Source: Corallococcus macrosporus DSM 14697
GTDB lineage: Bacteria > Myxococcota > Myxococcia > Myxococcales > Myxococcaceae
Direction of reading: 5' to 3'
NCBI RefSeq assembly: GCF_002305895.1
Contig: NZ_CP022203.1
Span: 5,800,001 to 5,864,000, forward strand
DNA: 64,000 nt
Below the pieces are notes generated by a model that was given only the letters and a program-made list of their open reading frames with translations, ran no database searches and was not told where the DNA came from. This document shows, in pieces, positions 46,404 through 54,471 of this stretch (the first letter of the stretch is position 1; the number at the start of each line of letters is the position of its first letter). A program made the position numbers and the translations under genes.

Positions 46404-48641
46404 TCACTCCCCCCGCCGCAGACGGCGCAGGCCGCGCAGTGAGAGCAGGTGGACGCCCAGCAGCAGCAACGCCGCGGGCGCGAGCTTGAGATACAGGGGG
46501 GCTTCACCGTAGGGGCCGCGCACCAGCCCCTGGTGCAGGAGCACCGCGGCCAGCGCGAAGAGGAAGCCGAAGGCATAGAGCGCGCCCCGGACCGGCACCC
46601 CTGAAGCCACGTGGCCCGCGCCGGAGAGCACCGCGCCCAGCGCGTACACCAGCCGCCCCGACCACGCCTGATGCCGGTCCACCTGGAGCTGCTTGCGCGC
46701 CTTCAACTGCTGCGGCACCAGCCCCCGGCGGGAGAAGACGTTGACGCACTGGCCACACTGCTTGGTGCCCACGCCCAGCTCCGGGTCGCAGCGCACGCAC
46801 ACCGGCCGGCCACAGCGCTCGCAGACCTTGGCGGCCTTCAAGCGGCTCCCCGCGAAGCCCCACAGTGCCAGCAGCACCGCCAGGGCCGCGGCCCCCGCGG
46901 GGGCCAGCGGCCCGGGCGGCAATCCCGGGAGCAGCCAGCGCGCGAGCTGCGCCTCCACCTGGCGCCCCGCCTCGGCGCCATCCGCCAACGGGAGCCAGTC
47001 GGCCTCCCCCAGCGACGGAGCCAGCAGCAGCAGGTTGAGGAGCAGCCGGTCCTCGGGCGGCGGGTCGCGGCCGATGAGCGAGCCATCCAGCGCCTGCGCG
47101 GACGCCATGGCCGTGGCGGCGCGGTCCAGCTCCCTGCCCACCTCGGCATCCGGCAGCGTCTTCGCCCTCCGGCGGACCACCTGCGCCAGGTTGTAGTGCG
47201 GGGCCGCCAGGCCAGGCGCGGACTGGGAGGCCTGCACGTAGAGCAGCGCGGCGCCGTCCGCGTCCCCCAGCCCCACCAGGGTGTTGCCGAAGCGCGTGAG
47301 CAGCCGCGCATCCGCGCTCTTCAGCGCCGAGGCCGCCTTGAAGTGCGCCTTGGCCTCCTCCAGCAAGCCCCGGCGGGATTCGAAGTACGCCAGCGACAGC
47401 ACCTCGGCGAACGTCGCGGTGCGGGCCTCCAGGCGCGTCAGCACACGCGCCCGCGCCTCCTCCGCGGACACGCCGCCCCGCTCCAGGAGGTACACGTCCT
47501 CGGCGGGCGTCCCCGCGAAGGCCGTCACACGGGCGAGCTGTCCCGCCGCCAGCGGGAGGAGCCCCACGCCCGCCACCAGCACCGCCGCCACCACCCGCTC
47601 CGCGCGAGACAGGTAGAGCGACACCGCGGCCAGCATGAGGAGCAGCGTGGGGAGCACGCCCAGCCCCAGCACCCACGGCAGGCTCAACAGCAACACGCCC
47701 AGCACCAGGGACTGCCACCGCGACACGACCCGCGGCAGCAGGTGGTGGAAGTCATGCAGCGCGTAGCGGAGCTTGCGCAGGAAGAACAGCCCCATCAGCA
47801 GCACCGCGGTGGCGCCCCAGGCCAGCAGCACCAGCGCCCCCAGGTCCGCCAGCGCGGGCCGGCGGTAGCGGGCATCCGCCACCAGCGTGGTCAGCGCCTG
47901 CCGCGCCTGGCCCAGGGCGCGGGACACGTCCCCCGGCTTCTCCCGCGCGTACAGCTCCGCCAGCTCGAAGCGCGCGTAGGGCAGCCCGGGCGACAGCTCC
48001 ACGGCCACCTCCGCCAGCCGCACCGCGCCGGCCACGTCCCCCGCCCGCTGGCGCACCGCCGCCTCGCGGAGGAAGCCGGCGCTCAGGGGCTCCAGGTCCG
48101 AGGCGGCCAGCTCGACGCGCAACGTCCGCAGCGCCTTGAGCGCCGCCGCCGCCGCGTCCCGGTCGTTGGTCGCCCGGGCCTGACGCCACCGGTTCCAGAC
48201 GGCTTCCAGGTCCGCGTCCGTGACCTGGGGCGCCAACACCGGGCTCAGCGTCACCGGACGCGGCGTGATGACCGTGGGCTCCTCCACCGCCGGAGGACTG
48301 GCGGACGCGGGCGTCCGGCCCTCCCCGGGGGGCGACTGCGCGGCCCTGGCGTCGCGCGCGGGCGCCTCCGGCGCTTCGTAGACGTCCTCGGAGTCGGTGG
48401 AGGCGTCCTCCGCCGCGGCGACGTCCTCCTCCGCGGGGACGTCCTCCTCCGGCGCGTCGTCCAGATAGGCGCCGTCATCCACCATCGGCGGATCCATGGA
48501 CTCATCCCGCAGGTCGGGCTCCATGGGGCCCGGATCCACCTCCGGAAGGCGCGTGGGGGCCTCGAGCTGCGCGGATGCCACGACGGGCATCAGGAGCGTG
48601 AAGCCACTGAGAAGGAGGGCGAGGAGCGGCAGGCGGATCAT
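46404..48641 (-). CDS. TPR membrane protein with zinc-ribbon
   Basis: A 745-residue protein of no recognised family. It has a signal peptide to about residue 23, an acidic Glu/Asp-rich stretch (about 40-90), and a TPR-like segment at about 165-260. Membrane helices follow at about 270-360. A second TPR-like block lies at 400-520. A cysteine cluster, CERCGRPVCVRCD and KQCGQC near 630-650, is a zinc-ribbon candidate, and further helices close the protein. ATG 48641 was chosen over TTG 48674. It is followed closely by the PATAN protein gene, so they may function together. Confidence 0.7.
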   Translation of the reverse strand: MIRLPLLALLLSGFTLLMPVVASAQLEAPTRLPEVDPGPMEPDLRDESMDPPMVDDGAYLDDAPEEDVPAEEDVAAAEDASTDSEDVYEAPEAPARDARAAQSPPGEGRTPASASPPAVEEPTVITPRPVTLSPVLAPQVTDADLEAVWNRWRQARATNDRDAAAAALKALRTLRVELAASDLEPLSAGFLREAAVRQRAGDVAGAVRLAEVAVELSPGLPYARFELAELYAREKPGDVSRALGQARQALTTLVADARYRRPALADLGALVLLAWGATAVLLMGLFFLRKLRYALHDFHHLLPRVVSRWQSLVLGVLLLSLPWVLGLGVLPTLLLMLAAVSLYLSRAERVVAAVLVAGVGLLPLAAGQLARVTAFAGTPAEDVYLLERGGVSAEEARARVLTRLEARTATFAEVLSLAYFESRRGLLEEAKAHFKAASALKSADARLLTRFGNTLVGLGDADGAALLYVQASQSAPGLAAPHYNLAQVVRRRAKTLPDAEVGRELDRAATAMASAQALDGSLIGRDPPPEDRLLLNLLLLAPSLGEADWLPLADGAEAGRQVEAQLARWLLPGLPPGPLAPAGAAALAVLLALWGFAGSRLKAAKVCERCGRPVCVRCDPELGVGTKQCGQCVNVFSRRGLVPQQLKARKQLQVDRHQAWSGRLVYALGAVLSGAGHVASGVPVRGALYAFGFLFALAAVLLHQGLVRGPYGEAPLYLKLAPAALLLLGVHLLSLRGLRRLRRGE

Positions 48642-48757
48642 CCAGGGGGTGGATTGTAGGCGACCCAGCGCCAACCGCGAAAACGAACGCCACCCCGGCT
48701 GCCCACCTGCCGCGTTTGCCGGACAGCGCCAGACCCGCGCGTGCTACAGGAACGTCC

Positions 48758-49948
48758 ATGGCGGACACGACGCTGAACCCCGGAGCCGAGCTGGAGCGAC
48801 TGGTCGACATCATGCGGCAACTGCGCGCCGAAGGCGGCTGCCCGTGGGACCGGGAACAGGACCTGCGCTCGCTGCGGCCCTACCTGCTGGAAGAAGCCTT
48901 CGAAGTCCTGGAAGAGATGGACCGGGTGGCCCACGGCGGCTCCTGGCGGACCTTCTGTGAAGAGCTGGGAGACCTGCTCTTCCAGATTGTCTTCCACGCC
49001 CAGCTCGCGACGGAGCTGGGGGAGTTCACCCTGGCGGACGTGGCCAAGGCGATTGGCGACAAGCTGGTCAGCCGGCACCCGCACGTCTTTGGCGGCGGCC
49101 AGCGGATGGAGGGCGCCGAGCAGGTCCTGGACAACTGGGCCAAGCTGAAGGCGGCGGAGAAGAAGCGGAAGACGGGCCGGGAGGGCTCGGTGCTGGACGG
49201 CGTGCCCGTGGCCGCCCCCGCGCTGATGCGGGCCGAGCGGCTGACGGAGAAGGCCAGCCGCATCGGCTTCGACTGGGCGGACGTGGCCAGCGTGCGCGCC
49301 AAGCTCACCGAGGAGCTGGGCGAACTGGACGAGGCCATCGCCGCGAAGGACCGGGACGCCATCGAGCACGAGCTCGGCGACGTGCTCTTCTCGCTCGCCA
49401 ACCTGGCGCGCTTCGTGGGGGCCCCGGCCGAGGACGCGCTGCGCATGGCCATCCGCCGCTTCACCGCCCGCTTTCAGCACATCGAATCCGCGCTGCGGAC
49501 CGAGGGCGTCGCCCTGGGAGACGCCACGCTGGCGCACCTGGAGCGCCACTGGCAGGACGCCAAGGCCCGGGAGAAGGCCCTGCCCCCTCCCACCTGGGTT
49601 CCCCGCGCGCCCGTCACCACGCTGCGGCTGGGCGTGGCGGACCTCCCCGCGCAGCGCGCCTTCTGGGATGCCCTGGCCCCCCGGCTGGGATGGACCACCC
49701 GGCGGGCTCCGGCGGCGGATCAGGCCATCTATGAGGAGGGCGGCCTGCGACTCACCTTCGAGGCGTCCGCCACCCCCACGGCGGGCCTTCGGCTGGTCCT
49801 CACGGCCCCCTCCCCGGCGGCGGTGGAGCGGCTGCCCGCCATCCTGGCGGCGCTTCCCGGGGCCCGGCTGATCCAGCACCAGGCCGGTCACCTCACCTTC
49901 CAGGACCCCTCCGGGCTGGTGTGGGAATATGCGACTCCGGTAGAGTGA
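48758..49948 (+). CDS. mazG: MazG nucleoside triphosphate pyrophosphohydrolase with C-terminal VOC-like domain
   Basis: Cleaves NTPs to NMP and pyrophosphate, a housecleaning enzyme. The 396-residue protein has two MazG repeats: LLEEAFEVLEEM with EELGDLLFQIVFHA (about 43-81), and KLTEELGELDEA with HELGDVLFSLAN (about 182-215). The metal-binding ExxE and ExxD patterns are present in both. Residues 286-393 form a VOC/glyoxalase-like module ending DPSGLVWEY, not part of the usual MazG. ATG 48758 has CAGGA upstream. It is divergent from the TPR membrane protein gene. Confidence 0.9.
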   Translation: MADTTLNPGAELERLVDIMRQLRAEGGCPWDREQDLRSLRPYLLEEAFEVLEEMDRVAHGGSWRTFCEELGDLLFQIVFHAQLATELGEFTLADVAKAIGDKLVSRHPHVFGGGQRMEGAEQVLDNWAKLKAAEKKRKTGREGSVLDGVPVAAPALMRAERLTEKASRIGFDWADVASVRAKLTEELGELDEAIAAKDRDAIEHELGDVLFSLANLARFVGAPAEDALRMAIRRFTARFQHIESALRTEGVALGDATLAHLERHWQDAKAREKALPPPTWVPRAPVTTLRLGVADLPAQRAFWDALAPRLGWTTRRAPAADQAIYEEGGLRLTFEASATPTAGLRLVLTAPSPAAVERLPAILAALPGARLIQHQAGHLTFQDPSGLVWEYATPVE

Positions 49949-50017
49949 TTTTCCTCGCAGGTGCGCTCGGCGCGGCGTCCAGAGCCTGGAAATCCCGGCT
50001 GGAGGTCCACACCCGCC

Positions 50018-50046
50018 TTGACGCCTGCGAGGCGTCGCAGTAAGGA
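50018..50046 (+). promoter_or_regulatory. Candidate rpsT promoter with inverted repeat in the spacer
   Basis: TTGACG (50018-50023), a 17-base spacer and TAAGGA (50041-50046) lie 41 bases before the TTG start. Within it GACGCCT (50020-50026) pairs with AGGCGTC (50030-50036) around GCG. The repeat could be an operator, or the terminator of mazG. Confidence 0.4.
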
Positions 50047-50087
50047 CGGCCCCTCTTTTAGCCTGCCATTACCGCTGGAGATTTCTC

Positions 50088-50363
50088 TTGGCCAACACCA
50101 AGTCCGCAGAGAAGCGTCACCGTCAGTCCCTGAAGCGCCGTGCGCGCAACATCACCGTGCGCGGTGAGGTGAAGACCGCCGTGAAGTCCGCCCGCGAGGC
50201 GCTCGGCACCAAGGATGGGGCGAAGATGACGGACGCCATCAAGTCGGCCGCCAAGGCGCTGAACAAGGCCGCCACCAAGGGCGTGCTGCACAAGCGCACC
50301 GCTTCCCGCCGCATCTCCCGCCTCGCCAAGGCCGCCACCAAGGCCGCCCGCGCGCAGGCCTAG
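50088..50363 (+). CDS. rpsT: 30S ribosomal protein S20
   Basis: A 91-residue RNA-binding protein of the small ribosomal subunit. It is highly basic and helical, and opens MANTKSAEKRHRQSLKRRARN as expected. The start is TTG at 50088 with CTGGAG upstream, a rare start often used in rpsT genes as an autoregulatory device. The stop is followed by hairpin terminators. It is a single-gene unit between mazG and the convergent lptE. Confidence 0.97.
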   Translation: MANTKSAEKRHRQSLKRRARNITVRGEVKTAVKSAREALGTKDGAKMTDAIKSAAKALNKAATKGVLHKRTASRRISRLAKAATKAARAQA

Positions 50364-50374
50364 TCGAAGCCCCG

Positions 50375-50393
50375 GGGCCACCTCGCGTGGCCC
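50375..50393 (+). terminator. rpsT terminator hairpin
   Basis: GGGCCAC (50375-50381) and GTGGCCC (50387-50393) form a 7-pair stem around CTCGC, twelve bases past the stop. TGCTTCATCC follows, so the T run is weak. Confidence 0.6.
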
Positions 50394-50417
50394 TGCTTCA
50401 TCCGTGCAGGCTGCCGG

Positions 50418-50437
50418 GAGGAGGCGCTTGCCTCCTC
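50418..50437. terminator. Convergent rpsT/lptE terminator hairpin
   Basis: GAGGAGGC (50418-50425) and GCCTCCTC (50430-50437) form a perfect 8-pair stem with a GCTT loop. The right arm overlaps the lptE stop (50436-50438). It can end transcription on either strand. Confidence 0.5.
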
Positions 50438-50972
50438 ACCAGGCGCCGGCCAGCCGATCGTACCCGTCCCGCATCAAGACCTCCGCGAGGCGCTCGAGCG
50501 CGACCTGCCGGTTCGCCTCCGCCTCCAGGATGTCTCCGCTCCCCAGCAGATAGTCCTCCGTGCCGGCGACCTCCGTCTGCTTGAGGACCTGCCCGTCCTT
50601 CACCACGCGGATGCGGGCCCGGGCGGAGACCCGGAAGAAGAAGCCGGGGCTGGACGTCTTGCCCACCACGGTCGTCGGCGTGTTCGCCACCCACGACACC
50701 GTGCCCTCCACGCGCGCGTCACAGGACTCCGCGCTGCCCAGCCGGCCCACGCGGATCAGCTCCTGGCGCAGGAAGCGCGTGAAGACGACCTCCAGCGTGG
50801 GCTCGGCCGTCTCGTTGATGAAGACAGGCGCGCAGAGGGACGTCACGCCCGCCGGCAGGCCATCACCCCGAGGCGTCAGGCGGTAGCCACACCCCGCGCC
50901 CGCGGCCACCCACATTCCCACGGCCACGCCAATCCGAAGGCGGCGGGCGACGACAGCGCAGGGTCGCGACAT
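50436..50972 (-). CDS. lptE: LPS-assembly lipoprotein LptE
   Basis: Outer-membrane lipoprotein that plugs the LptD channel for LPS insertion. Start ATG 50972 (MSRPCAVVARRL) gives 178 residues, with the lipobox AAGAGCGYRL. GYRLTPRG, the segment after the cysteine, matches the LptE/RlpB N-terminus. The rest is a strand-helix domain with FTRFLRQELIRVGRL and the terminal EALERLAEVLMRDGYDRL-type helix. It is downstream of leuS and a zinc-ribbon protein, as leuS-lptE is in many proteobacteria. holA is not present. Confidence 0.88.
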   Translation of the reverse strand: MSRPCAVVARRLRIGVAVGMWVAAGAGCGYRLTPRGDGLPAGVTSLCAPVFINETAEPTLEVVFTRFLRQELIRVGRLGSAESCDARVEGTVSWVANTPTTVVGKTSSPGFFFRVSARARIRVVKDGQVLKQTEVAGTEDYLLGSGDILEAEANRQVALERLAEVLMRDGYDRLAGAW

Positions 50973-51003
50973 GCGCGGCACCCTACCCGGCCGGATCCGC
51001 CCG

Positions 51004-51573
51004 TCAAGCGCTTGGGCCGCCGTCGGAGTCCCGGGGAGGCGGCGTCTCACGGGTGACGGCCACGCCCCGCACGCGCAGGGCCTCCGCCAGCGAGGCCCAC
51101 GTGGCCAGCAGCCGGGTGTCTCGCGAGGAGCCTCGCCGCGCCAGCCCCAGGGCCCAGCGCACCTCGGGCCCTCGCCGAGGCACCAGGACGAGCCCGTGCG
51201 AGCGGCACGTCGCGGCCAGCAGCACCCCCAGCGCCGCCATGCCGAACCCCAGCACCTTCAGCGCCGGGGGCTGCGCGAGCAGGCCCAGCAAGGCGAAGGC
51301 CGCCAGCGCCAGCGCCTCCCGGAAGAAGCGGGACTCCAGCCGCGCCTCCCGCAGCGAGTCCAGCTCCACGGGAGGCACCATCACCGACGGGTGCGGCTGG
51401 TAGAAGAGCCGCGTCCCGTGGCCGGAGAGCATGCGCCCTCCGCCCAGGTCCGCGACGAAGAAGGGCTCCCCGGGAGCCGGGCCCCCGGGGAGCGGGGCTT
51501 CCGGCAACACCGCCTCGCAGGCAACGCACCGCGGGCGGCCCGCCGGTTGGGACCGCCCACAGGCACCGCACAT
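51004..51573 (-). CDS. Zinc-ribbon membrane protein, hypothetical
   Basis: A 189-residue protein. The N-terminus has two cysteine pairs, CGAC and CVAC, forming a zinc-ribbon (residues 2-20). Two membrane helices follow near residues 85-125 (FALLGLLAQPPALKVLGFGMAALGVLLAAT). The C-terminus is basic then charged. ATG 51573 with a GAGG site was chosen over GTG 51594. It sits between leuS and lptE on the same strand and may be co-transcribed. No function known; a role in sensing or membrane assembly is only a guess. Confidence 0.65.
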   Translation of the reverse strand: MCGACGRSQPAGRPRCVACEAVLPEAPLPGGPAPGEPFFVADLGGGRMLSGHGTRLFYQPHPSVMVPPVELDSLREARLESRFFREALALAAFALLGLLAQPPALKVLGFGMAALGVLLAATCRSHGLVLVPRRGPEVRWALGLARRGSSRDTRLLATWASLAEALRVRGVAVTRETPPPRDSDGGPSA

Positions 51574-51606
51574 GACGAGGACCTCGGCCGGCACCCGGGG
51601 GCTCGC

Positions 51607-54108
51607 TCAGGTGGCGACGAAGTTCACGAGGCGCTTGGGGACGAAGACGAACTTGCGCAGCGTCTTCCCCGCCAGGGCCGCCTGGACCTTCTCATCCGCC
51701 TCCGCGGCGGCGCGCACGTCCGCCTCCGCCGCGTCCGCCGGAACGCGAATCTCCGCGCGCAGCTTGCCGTTCACCTGCACGGCGTAGGGGATGACGTCGT
51801 CCACCACCAGCGCCGGGTCGAACGCCGGCCAGGACTGGGCGACGGTGAAGTCCTTGCCGCCGTAGGCCTCCGCGATTTCGTCCGCGATGTGCGGCGCGAA
51901 CGGGGTGAGCACCACCGTCAGCAGCCGCACGGCCTCCGCCATGGCGGCCTTCTCCGCGGCCGTCTCCGGCGTCCCCTGCGCGTAGAGCGCGTTCACGCCC
52001 TCCATGATGCCGGCGATGGCGGTGTTGAAGGACAGGCGCTCGATGGCCTCCCCCACCCGCTTCAGCGTCTTGTGCGCCGCGCGGCGGATCTCCAGCGCCT
52101 TGCCCTCGTAGGGCCCGTCATGGGTGGCGGTCGCCGTGGCCGCCTGGTGCGTGGCGGCCAGCGTCCAGACGCGCTTGAGGAAGCGGAACACGCCCTCCAC
52201 CTGGTCGTCGGACCAGTCGAAGTCGCGCTCCGGCGGGCCCGCGAACAGCACGTAGGCCCGCGCCGTGTCCGCGCCGTACTTCTGGACGATGGAGGAAGGC
52301 GCCACCACGTTGCCCCAGCGCTTGGACATCTTCCGGGCATCCGGACCGTTGACGATGCCCTGGGTGATGAGCCGCGTGACGGGCTCGTCCACGGGGCTCA
52401 GGCCCAGCAGCTTCATCACCCGCGTCCAGAAGCGGAAGTAGAGCAGGTGCATCACCGCGTGCTCGGGCCCGCCGACGTAGATGTCCACGGGCAGGAAGCG
52501 CTGGGCCTCCTTCGGGTCGAACGGCGCGGCGTCGTAGTGCGGCGACAGGTAGCGCGCGAAGTACCAGCAGGAGTCGACGAAGGTGTCCATCGTCTCCGCC
52601 TCGCGCCGGGCAGGCCCGCCGCACTTCGGACACGGGGTGTTCACCCACGAGGCCACCTTCGCCAGCGGCGGCTCGCCCTTGCCGGTGAGCACCGCCTGGG
52701 TGTCGATCTCCGGCAGGCGCACGGGGAGCTGGTCCACCGGCACCGGGATGCCTTGGCGCTCCGGGTCGCACTTCTCGCAGTAGACGATGGGGATGGGCGT
52801 GCCCCAGTAGCGCTGGCGGCTGAAGCCCCAGTCCTTCTGGCGGTACGTCACCGTCGCCTTGCCCTTGCCGTCCTTCTCCAGCGACGCGGCCATGGCCTGG
52901 CGCGCCTGCTCGGAGGTCTGCCCCGTGTAGGCGCCGGAATCCTCCAGCACGCCGTACTCCGTATAGGCCGCCTCCAGCTTGTCGCCCGGCGGCAGCTTGT
53001 CACCGGACGCCGGCTGGATGACGACCTTGACGGGGAGGCTGTACTTGCGCGCGAAGGCGAAGTCGCGCTCGTCGTGCGCGGGCACGCTCATCACCGCGCC
53101 GGTGCCGTAGTCGCTCAGCACGAAGTTGGCGATCCAGATGGGGACGGCCTGCCCGGTGAACGGGTTCTCCGCGTAGGCGCCGGTGAAGACGCCCTCCTTC
53201 TCCGTGCCCTCACCCAGGCGCTCCGTCTTGGACTGGGCGGCCATGCGCCTGGCGAAGGCCTCCACCTCCGCGCGGCGCTCCGGCGTCGTCACCTGGGCCA
53301 CCAGCTTGTGGTCCGGCGCCAGCACCACGTAGGTGCAGCCGAAGATGGTGTCGACGCGGGTGGTGAACACACGCAGCGCGGCGTCGTGCCCCTGGACGCG
53401 GAAGTCGGCCTCGGCGCCGTCCGAACGGCCAATCCAGTTCCGCTGCGCGGCGGTGATGCGGTGGGGCCACTCCTTGAGCGTGTCCAGCGCCTCCAGCAGC
53501 TCCTGCGAGTACCGGGTGATGCGGAACGCCCATTCGGGCATCTCCTTGTCCACCACCGGAGAGTCGCAGCGCTCGCAGACGCCGTCCTTCACCTGCTCGT
53601 TGGCGATGACGGTGTGGCAGCCGGTACACCAGTTCACCTTGCTGAAGCGGCGATAGACGAGCCCACGCTCCAGCATCTGGATGAAGAACCACTGATTCCA
53701 GCGGTAGTACTCGGGATCGCTGGTGTTGACCTCGCGTTCCCAGTCGTAGCTGTAGCCCAGGCTCTTCACTTCCTTCTTGAAGGAAGCGATGTTCTCCGCC
53801 GTGCGCACCGCCGGGTGCACGCCGTCCTTGATGGCCGCGTTCTCCGCCGGCAGGCCGAGCGCATCCCAGCCCAGGGGATGCAGCACGTCGAAGCCCTGCA
53901 TCCAGTAGTAGCGCGCGTACACGTCCCCGAGCAGGTAGTTGCGCACATGCCCCATGTGCATCTTCCCGCTGGGGTACGGCAGCATCTCGAGCACGTACTT
54001 CTTGGGTGCACCGGGGCGCCTGCCTGCCCGGAAGATGCCCGCGTCGTCCCAACGGGTCTGCCACTTACCTTCAATCGCCTGCGGCTCGTAACGCTCGTTC
54101 ATCGCCAT
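51607..54108 (-). CDS. leuS: Leucyl-tRNA synthetase
   Basis: Charges tRNA-Leu. The 833-residue class I enzyme has HIGH as YPSGKMHMGHVRNY (about residues 45-58), an editing domain in the 230-420 range and KMSKRWGN near 600. The first zinc cluster CTGC/CERC and the second CEKC/CPKC are both present. Start ATG 54108 (MAMNERYEP); ATG 54102 is equally possible. No T-box or leader peptide is visible in the 363-base gap upstream. Length is standard. Confidence 0.97.
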   Translation of the reverse strand: MAMNERYEPQAIEGKWQTRWDDAGIFRAGRRPGAPKKYVLEMLPYPSGKMHMGHVRNYLLGDVYARYYWMQGFDVLHPLGWDALGLPAENAAIKDGVHPAVRTAENIASFKKEVKSLGYSYDWEREVNTSDPEYYRWNQWFFIQMLERGLVYRRFSKVNWCTGCHTVIANEQVKDGVCERCDSPVVDKEMPEWAFRITRYSQELLEALDTLKEWPHRITAAQRNWIGRSDGAEADFRVQGHDAALRVFTTRVDTIFGCTYVVLAPDHKLVAQVTTPERRAEVEAFARRMAAQSKTERLGEGTEKEGVFTGAYAENPFTGQAVPIWIANFVLSDYGTGAVMSVPAHDERDFAFARKYSLPVKVVIQPASGDKLPPGDKLEAAYTEYGVLEDSGAYTGQTSEQARQAMAASLEKDGKGKATVTYRQKDWGFSRQRYWGTPIPIVYCEKCDPERQGIPVPVDQLPVRLPEIDTQAVLTGKGEPPLAKVASWVNTPCPKCGGPARREAETMDTFVDSCWYFARYLSPHYDAAPFDPKEAQRFLPVDIYVGGPEHAVMHLLYFRFWTRVMKLLGLSPVDEPVTRLITQGIVNGPDARKMSKRWGNVVAPSSIVQKYGADTARAYVLFAGPPERDFDWSDDQVEGVFRFLKRVWTLAATHQAATATATHDGPYEGKALEIRRAAHKTLKRVGEAIERLSFNTAIAGIMEGVNALYAQGTPETAAEKAAMAEAVRLLTVVLTPFAPHIADEIAEAYGGKDFTVAQSWPAFDPALVVDDVIPYAVQVNGKLRAEIRVPADAAEADVRAAAEADEKVQAALAGKTLRKFVFVPKRLVNFVAT

Positions 54109-54471
54109 ATCTATCGAGTCTCTTAGAGGAGGGACGTGCCCCGGGCAACTAGTCTTGCCGGGACAAATCCGCCCCGAACGGACGGCGGCCCTGGAGGCGA
54201 CTGACGCGGTGCCCCCGGGGCCCCGGCCCCATCGTCGGACCTCCAAGCATGGCCCTCACCGTCTGCGCGGGGAACGCGCCTCCGCCCCGCTGATGACAGA
54301 CGTCACTTGAGGGGTCCAACGGCGGCCAAACATTCTCGCCAACCTGCATTCAAAGATTAGCCATAAAAGTGAGGATATGCCGTTGACGCCCAATCGTTGA
54401 CCCAGTGACGATTCGCCTCACCGGCATCCTGCCTTGGGGGGAGCCGTCCATCCGCAGCGAGTGAGGACCGA
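54109..54471. promoter_or_regulatory. Divergent gap between leuS and the SusC-like gene
   Basis: This 363-base stretch has no gene. CGTTGAC occurs twice, at 54381-54387 and 54395-54401, a 14-base direct repeat that could be a -35 pair or operator for the SusC-like gene; no matching -10 is clear. An imperfect inverted repeat, CCGGGCAA-N6-TTGCCGGG, lies at 54141-54162 near the leuS start. GAGGA at 54462-54466 is the ribosome-binding site of the plus-strand gene. Confidence 0.4.

Noticed and set aside
50971-54126. 1051-residue plus-strand frame opposite leuS
   Set aside because: Same type of shadow. leuS on the minus strand carries all synthetase motifs.
54141-54162. Imperfect inverted repeat upstream of leuS as a sigma-54 or T-box element
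   Set aside because: Spacing between GG and GC is 12, not 10. No T-box or specifier stem can be drawn.
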